Below are positions 55,151 through 62,587 of a DNA stretch of 62,587 bases, piece after piece; position 1 is the stretch's first letter; each line of letters begins with the position of its first letter. The notes under the pieces are model-generated. The model ran no database searches and was not told the origin of the DNA. It saw nothing but the letters and a program-made list of their open reading frames with translations. The position numbers were made by a program, and so were the translations under genes. The stretch covers positions 1 through 62,587 of the forward strand of contig RCAB01000382.1 of the NCBI GenBank assembly GCA_003640385.1, in the 5' to 3' direction. The stretch is from Setaria digitata. Its lineage: Eukaryota > Nematoda > Chromadorea > Rhabditida > Setariidae.

Positions 55151-58100
55151 TCAAAACCAGTTTGTAAATTTCGGTGAAGTGCCAATCCTACGAAAATTTT
55201 CTTTCCTTTTCTTTTTTCGTTAATTTGATTAATTGCCTTATTTTAACAGTAGTCAATCATATTCCATGACATGTTTTACTCACTGCTGGGGAAGCGAACT
55301 TTTATTTTGTTTTACCTTTTCCACTGCTTTTTTTTTCTTCTCTTTTTCAATTTTTTTTTTTTTTTTTTAATTAGACTGTTATTGTACATTTTTTCTCTGC
55401 AATATTTTATTGAACAAATGGAAAGAATTCTTAATTATTCAAATTAACTGACAGAAAAGAGAAAGAAGAAACGAAATTTCACAGCATTTTAAAATAAGAT
55501 GTTGTGCTTAATGCGTTAAAGTAAGACAATTTTCAGCCAGACAAACTACAATACATTTTATAATCCATTTTAGGAATTTTTCATTTTACTGAATTCTAAA
55601 TTGTCACACAATTAGCTAAATTGTACAATTCCTAGTCACTATATTAGGATTACAATTTCCACTCAAAAACTTAATATTATGAGCCCCAATTATGATAAAT
55701 GCTACCCAAAATATCGTACGTAATCATCAAAATAGCAGAGATCAATATCTAAATTTTTTTTTTTTTTTTCAAAATTTAATCAGTATCATGCACGTGATAG
55801 GTAGGAATGAATGATGCTAAATTGATAATTTCATGCAAAAGTAAGCTGATAAGAAAATTAATGCTGTCGTTGATAAAATCAATTGTTCTGTTAATAAAAC
55901 TTATCACTGGTATGAAATTTCATAGATTAAAATTTCATTCCATTTGTTGACATTTCTTGAGTTTTCATTGTTGACTTGAAAGAAAAATCAATGAGTGAAA
56001 GAAAAAAATTAAATGTTTACTTAAGAAATTCTTCCTTTTCTTCTTTTATATAATTTCATAACTTTAAAAAAAAAAACTTGGGTAATTTGAAAAGAAAAAG
56101 CGGTTTTTTCAAAATTTTGTGCGTTTACCTTTTCTGTGCGTCAATTTCTCGAGATTCGCTCAACAATTTTTGAGAAGGTAGAGTATCTGAATCAGCTTGG
56201 TCCATAAAATTTGTCGTCTTATCCTTCAAGTTGTTCGTTGTATCCCATATTTTACGTTTAATCATTTCCGCTTCATTTAGAATAGGCATTTATTTGAAAT
56301 TATTAGCGTTGGAAATTCAAAAAAAAAAAAAAAAAAAAAAGAAGGATTCATTTGAATATTTTTGAAAAAAAATTTTTTTTTTTCGATAAAATTTTTGCAT
56401 TTGTAAAGAAGAGGCCGATGAATTATTAATAAAACCGTTATGCAGTTAAGTGACAATAAATAAGCAAAATTATTGGAATTCATTGCAATTTGATTATTTT
56501 TGATTGAAATAAACTAATAAAAGCAAAACAAAACGAATCTAATCGTATCATGTTATCTCTTTCAATTTTAATTAATGAAATCAAAATTTTAAATTTTTAT
56601 TGAATTAACAATTTCTAAAATATAAAGTAAACAAACAGACGAACTCCTATAAGAGTCGTGAGTGGTATAACTAGTTAATTAATATATGTATATAATTATT
56701 GACTATGACTAATATATGAACACTTACTTAATCGATAGGATTTTCAAGAAATTAGTCAAATCTTTTTTTTTTTTTTTAAATTCAAATGAAAAGAAAAACT
56801 AAAAGAAATAAAAATTTCGAAAGACTCACAGCTATTGCATTAAAATTTTTATCATTCACGAATTTAGATGATTCATTTCCTGCTATCATTCCTGATAATT
56901 TTATCATCGATTATCACTATCTTTGAGGTCAGCAAAATAATCATTAAATTGAAAATTGTTGTTTGAAGTTAAAGTAGAAATGTTTGAATCATCTACTTTT
57001 TTTTTTAAAAAAAATTTTTTTTGCTAAACAATGATAATTTTATCACTTATAATGATTGATACTTAATGCAAACAACTTCCTATGATGATTATGAAGTTCC
57101 AAACAGTTTCACAACAAAAAAATCTGCTGATGTGATTGTTACTGGTGATAAAAATTTTTCAAGGTAATGATAATTTCGGGTTAAAATTTCATTAGTGAAG
57201 CGACAAATAACATGTAACTTATTCGATTTCCAGACTTTCTAACGTTTCAAAACCTTGAAATTTCGAATTCAAAACTAAACGAACTAAGTAGTGAAAGAAA
57301 ATGCATATATATTTTATAGATATGAAAAAAAGTCACTAAAAAATGAATTAATTTAATTTAAAATTAAAAATTGTCATCTAATAAAAATAACTGAAAGAAC
57401 TTATCACTTATAAGAAATAATTTTATAGGGATAAAAAATGATTTTTTGAGACAGCAGCAGAGCAATATTCAGATTTTTAAAATTTCTATCTAATCACATG
57501 TCACTATCTTCTTAGATTATTTTAGTTCTAATTTTTTTAAAATTAAATTTATTAATTTTAATTTTATGAAAAATTTACAAAGAACAGTGATTAATGAGAT
57601 ATTAAAGAGATATTCTTATTATTGTCAGAAATATTTATCGAAAAATAAATTGATATTTTAATTGAATCGAAACTCGAGAACGTTTGAAAATGGAAAAGAA
57701 AATAATTAAACTTTCAATTGCACAACATAAAAACTATGGAACCTGAAATTTTCATTAAAAAAAAAAAAGTACCTGCCGAACCGGCAACTTCCATTGCTTT
57801 CGATGTAGCAGCATCAATTCCATCCTGTTAAATGTATTTAAATTTTAAAGTAGGCAAAATAACTGAAGAGGTGGAAAATTATTCATTTAATTATTAAATA
57901 CCAATTGCAAGCCTTACTTGTACCACCTAATTATCCCTAATACGGTGAATATTAGCATCTTAATAATAGTATGTTGGGTAAATGTTGGTTTGCTTCATTT
58001 ATTTTTAAAATTATTTAAAAAAAAAAAAGAAAAGATTCAGCTTGCAGTTAATTAACTTGGAAAATTTCAAACCCAAAGTATGCTAAACACATCTGCAATA

Positions 58101-58290
58101 TATTGAAACTTTATCTGAGGCAAATTTACTATTTGTAGCAAAAATAACATGGAATTTCACAAAGAAAAAAGTTGCAATATAAAGTAATTATTGTGATTAA
58201 TTCAAAATTAAATACTTACTGGATACAAATTGAATGTATTAATTGTTCCCATTGTTTTAATGCCTGAAATTCGTCGCTGGGATAGTATTT
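55151..58290 (-). CDS. Unrecognised small polar protein, partial gene model
   Basis: Exons with clean acceptors and donors: 58220-58290, 57773-57824, 56830-56891, then 56129-56270 and the terminal exon 55151-55187 (stop TGA 55151-55153). The first three join in phase and read RRISGIKTMGTINTFNLYP, DGIDAATSKAMEVAGSAG, MIAGNESSKFVNDKNFNAIA. The fourth reads EMIKRKIWDTTNNLKDKTTN, FMDQADSDTLPSQKLLSESR and joins the last (IGTSPKFTNWF) in phase. The step from exon three (ends phase 0) to exon four (AAG acceptor, needs phase 1) does not fit, so a small exon or a separate start (ATG 56287-56289, right after an in-frame TAA) is involved. The 5' end is not found. Composition suggests amphipathic helices. 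The family is not recognised. Confidence 0.55.
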
Positions 58291-60931
58291 CTGAAAAGAA
58301 AAAACAAAAAATTCTTCAAAATTGATTATTGGAAATGAAAAAGGGATGAAAACAAACCGAAGTTTTCAAATACAAGACAACAATTCCGGTTGGCATTTCA
58401 GATATGACACGGAAAAATTCAAATATACAATTGAAAACGCTAAGCGAATGAAGAAACAAAAGAATGTAGGCAAAATTCTTGCCAGAATATTTGAATTTTT
58501 GTTTATTTATTTTCTTCAAACAAAAAATAAATAAATAAATAAGCAAATAAATATTCAACGTTTAAAATCTTGCTGGCTATGTTTAATCATTTTGAAATAG
58601 CGAAAATGGAAGAGCATTTTAACAAATATTTCTAAATTTGAACAACTTGAAGTATTTCACAGCAAAATGTTTTTTAACAAAAAAAAAAAGTTGATGGAAC
58701 GAAAAGCAAGAAAAGTTTGTGAAAAGAATATATATGTATGTATTTATAAATGATACTCTTGTGGTGAATTTACCTGCTAAGGAAACCGGAAAATTTTTTA
58801 CATTCGTTTTTTTCTTGCATATGTTATAATATTAATGAATGATTAGAAGATAATAAATGATAAATCATGAAGTGATTAGATAAAAAAAATAACTTTTTCT
58901 CCTGCATTCTCAAAAATATTCATTAATTTTCATTTAAATTCATAATACAAACATGCAAATTTTAAAAATAAAAATTAAGAAATTTTTTCTTTCGAGTTAT
59001 TTCTTTTTTTTTTTTTTTTTGTGCAATTAACAAATGAAAAGAGATTGGTTGAAAAATTCGTGGGAAAGGAAAAACTTTGCGATCGTTTGCTAAATGATTT
59101 AAAAACTCTGAGAAAATTAATGAAATGAATTGGAAAAATAAGAAGTGAACGGTATATAGTCGTGCAAATAGTGTGGCACAGATTTCATTTTTTTTTTTTT
59201 AATTTAAATAAATTTGAAAAAGGCGGCGAGAAGTGTTGTTGCGACGAAAGTCACACGTAACAATTTAATGATATTGTAAAAGTACAAATGTAGGAGTTTT
59301 TTGCTTTTTTATTTTCTTTTTTTTTTTTTAATTTCTATATTTATTTGTGAATTTTGAAAGAAATATTAATAAATGAAAGTAATGTGAGGTGTGGAAAGGT
59401 GTGGAAATGAGGAAGATGAAGAAGAAGCAGATGATGAAAATGCTCAATTGAAGTAAATATTTTCAATCGAGTGAAAATAATTTTAATTTTTAATCAACGA
59501 TCATTCATCACTTCTGCCAAATGTAAGTATAGGTTTGCGTATAACGCCTAGTGTATCATTTGTTATTTATCAGTGAAAAAGAAATCAACCTGATAAAAAC
59601 ATAGAATTGAATTTGAAAACTACATATGTTATAATAAATGTTTCAAAAAAAAAAAAAACTTGATATTTCGAAATTTGGAATTTTCAACTTTTAACAATTT
59701 TTGCTTTTTCATAGACAAATTCGTATTAAAAGAATACAGTGATAATATATTACAAATGAGAAAAGATTCTGGTAGATAATTGTTCTTAATTAATTAAAAA
59801 ATTTTAAAATAGAGGCAAGAGAAGGTAGGAAAGGAAACGAAGAAAACATTGAAAATAATCACTTAGTATTACATCTCATTATCAGTATTATCAGTTAGAG
59901 ATAAAAACACAGTGGCAAATGATGAGAATGCTGAAACTGAAATGAAGATATAAATTTCCGCTGTATTTTGAATGCTTAGAAATTCAAGTCAAAGTATTTC
60001 GCACAATGCTGAGTTATAATTTGTTAATTTAACAATGCGAATTTAAAAAGAAAATGATTTTATTAATTTGCAAAGTATTTCCATATTTCGATAAAATATT
60101 CGAAAAAAAAAATGAAAGAAGACAAGTTTACCGCCGAAAATGTTTTTCACTAAAATCTTTTGAGCATTATATTAAATATTTGGAATGTAATGAAATTAAT
60201 TAATTAATTTATTCTTCTTTGCGAACGAATTTTTGTTCAAATATATGGCCATTTATAAACGATGAAATGAAACAGTTAGACAGAAGTGAATATGATCCTA
60301 ATCACTTAATTAATTTGCAGATTATCAAACTATCTTTATTGTTATCAGTATGATTTACATCAATAAGCTTATTAAGTAATTTTTTAATTTTGTCAATTGT
60401 TCCATTTTCGAGTCTTTTTTCATATGAAAATTTTAAAGTTTAACTAAGATTGTCTCCTTAGTGCCAGTACTCAATTAGTTTCATATTGAAATAGATTCAA
60501 TCCGCTATTTATAAAGTTTGCATTATTATTTATCGTATTCTTAAGGACTTAAACAAATTATCAGAATTAATTTCAGAAGTTGTGTTGCTTTAAAATTACC
60601 GATCTTTTGTGAATTTTTTTTTTTTCTTCAATGCTTTTATATTTCATATGCGATTATTTTAATAAAATTCACCAATCCATTCTTTTATTCGATGAACTTC
60701 TTGCTTCAATTAAATTGAAAAATTTAAATTCAATTTAATCCATTTGATAAAATGACATGAAAAATTATTGATAAGTGAAATAATTTATAAACGATTTTCG
60801 CATCTATATATTTCCCAAGTTTTATTTTATTTTCCTTCTCGTTAATTTTCTCAGCTTATCAATTTGTAATTGATAAAACTTTCGCCATATCAGAAGGATA
60901 ACAAAGAAAGAAAAAATTTATCATAATGAAA
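58291..60931. other. AT-rich stretch, no supported gene
   Basis: This should hold the missing 5' exon(s) of the minus-strand gene, but none could be assigned by phase. A GC-richer spot at 59222-59260 and a GA-rich acidic-coding stretch at 59400-59455 have no splice context. Confidence 0.35.
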
Positions 60932-61060
60932 ATGAATAAATTAAACCAATCATCCGAGAAAAAAAAAAAAAGTAAGCAAAAAAGTTGTTTTCCATCAGAT
61001 TGCAGTTTTACTGATGCCTGCCTGGATGGCGCCTATTATAATGATTTATTTTCCAGCTGA
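60932..61060 (+). CDS. Possible 42-residue ORF with three Cys
   Basis: ATG 60932-60934 to TGA 61058-61060. The first half is Lys-rich and includes a poly-A run. The second half (CFPSDCSFTDACLDGAYYND) has codons such as GCC TGC CTG GAT GGC GCC, quite unlike its AT-rich surroundings. A TTTTCAG on the reverse strand (61058-61064) with a GTAAAA further on means the same block could instead be a short minus-strand exon. Function unknown. Confidence 0.25.
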   Translation: MNKLNQSSEKKKKSKQKSCFPSDCSFTDACLDGAYYNDLFSS

Positions 61061-61132
61061 AAATTTCAAGATATTTTTTTTTTTTCTTTTAATGTTCAAA
61101 TAACAAATGTACTATTGACACATTTATATAGA

Positions 61133-61133
<1 letters not shown>

Positions 61134-61169
<36 letters not shown>
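61134..61169. repeat. (GT)n microsatellite
   Basis: About 18 GT units followed by CTGTCTGT. Confidence 0.95.
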
Positions 61170-61170
<1 letters not shown>

Positions 61171-62587
61171 CTGTCTGTATCGGAATATTTGCCTCATTTG
61201 AAGGAGGAAAATTTCTGCGAAAACTGATTGAACATTGTTTAATCGTCGGGTGGTAAGCTTATTAAAAATTAATTTACAATCAAATGATTAGCTAAATAAA
61301 CTTTTTTTTGGAATTAGAAAAATTAAATTTACATTTAAAAGATAAATTTCCACTAAAATGATATTTGCATGATGAAATATAATTACAGTAAAAAGCTTAT
61401 GTCATTGAACAGTTGCAAAGTTGGAAATAATTCTTGCTTAATAAGTATTTGAATAATCAAATTTAAACAATTAAAAAAATAGTAGACGTTTGTTGCAATT
61501 AATGTTCCCATATGGGCAATTATTTTGCTCATTTCGATTTAAGTAACCTGCTATTGTTTTCAATTTTAAACCCAACTTTCCCATTGTTTTTAAATTTTTC
61601 TTTTAAATACAGTAAATATTATAAAAATTTATAAAAAAATTTTTATTTTATATAAAAATTATTTCCACATAATGCAATCTCATTGCAAATTTCCCTTTGC
61701 TAAATTTCGATGAGGAAAATATTTTGAATTATCGTATTCATTTGATTGTATAATTGGATATCAGAAAATTCAGTATTGGATTATCATAATAAACAGATTT
61801 GAATTTTCAATTTGAAATGAGAATAATGGAACTTATAAATATTTGGATCAAATTTTAAACCGATGCAATACATGCCATCAGTAGTTAATGCAAATGTTAC
61901 TTGTTGAGATATTGTGATTAGACAATTGAGAAGTATAAATTGAAAATTTTAGCCAAAAACGGTGAGAAAAAAGCTTTAAAAAAGGACAAAAATGGAAAAA
62001 TGAAGCGAAATCAGTCACGAATTATATATACACAAGTATTAATAAACAAAAGATATTTCCAATCAGTCGACTTGATTTTTCCTTTCTGAATATTATTAAA
62101 CCTTTGAAACTGCCTAAAATACTCGAAATTTTGAAAAAAAAAAAAAAAAATTCATCCCTAAATTTTATAATCTTAACCTGATAAATTTTCAACAATGATA
62201 TACTCAGCTCAGACTGTTTTCTTAGATTGTACTTCGCATAAAATATTTTGTATTATTTGAAAAAAAAATAAATATTTGAAAAATATTTTCATTGATTTTA
62301 CCTTGTGAAAAAAAGCTTTTTTAAATAATTTTTTTTGATAGTTCAATGTGAAATGTAGTAACATTGGGAAATTGCAAGAATTTCAATTCTGCAAGAAATA
62401 TTTCCACATTTTTAAGAAAGCATTTTAGTTCAGCAGTTTGGGCTAATTAAAAAATTCAAATATTAAAAAAAGAAAAACAGAATTTCAGAAAAAAGTTTCC
62501 CATGATATAATATCGAAAGACTATCAAATTTTGTCTGCTATACTTCATGAATTTTTCCATTTATGATAATTGCAGCAAAAAAAAAAA
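61170..62587. other. AT-rich window end, no gene seen
   Basis: No ORF with coding character, RNA gene or organised repeat was seen up to the window end. Confidence 0.4.

Noticed and set aside
59216..59456. Short Cys-rich (GGEKCCCDES) and acidic (NEEDEEEADDENAQ) forward frames
   Set aside because: Very short, without start codons or splice partners; the acidic one is a purine-rich low-complexity stretch.

Overview
This window looks like nuclear DNA from a nematode, most likely a parasitic clade III (spirurid/filarial-like) species. The support is extreme AT richness, long A/T homopolymers, short exons with TTTCAG/TTTTAG acceptors, and a large gene whose protein reads as the nematode/animal phospholipase C-like family. 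The clade is an inference; no species can be named. Three isolated N characters (38434, 48616, 48729) show that this is a draft assembly.

Layout. Positions 1-7797 are poor in genes: a broken coding-like tract at 70-414 (+), a few GC-richer candidate exons (1181-1300, 2835-2913 and 5106-5189 on +; 2306-2506 on -), and AT-rich filler. Positions 7798-24963 (- strand) hold one large gene that I could assemble in full: 26 exons with consistent splice phases, giving about 1082 residues. It encodes a phospholipase C-related but catalytically inactive protein (PRIP/PLCL; C. elegans pll-1 type), with PH, EF-hand, X, Y, C2 and the family-specific C-terminal region. Positions 24964-47183 are about 22 kb with no gene I can support, holding microsatellites, poly(A/T), one assembly duplication and some GC-richer islands.

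Positions 47184-53031 (+ strand) hold a six-exon gene for an unfamiliar Tyr/Arg/Ser-rich protein of about 250-278 residues. Two alternative splice donors, and a read-through ending in a stop, are visible in its second exon. Positions 55151-58290 (- strand) hold parts of a small gene for a polar, helix-prone protein that I do not recognise; its 5' end and one internal junction are unresolved. It converges on the Tyr/Arg-rich gene. Positions 58291-62587 are mostly non-coding, with a (GT)n tract and one small Cys-containing ORF.

I saw no tRNA, rRNA, CRISPR array, operon or intact transposon. The genes do not form an evident pathway. The clearest biology is the pseudo-phospholipase, expected to act as an inositol-phosphate/phosphoinositide-binding scaffold rather than as an enzyme.
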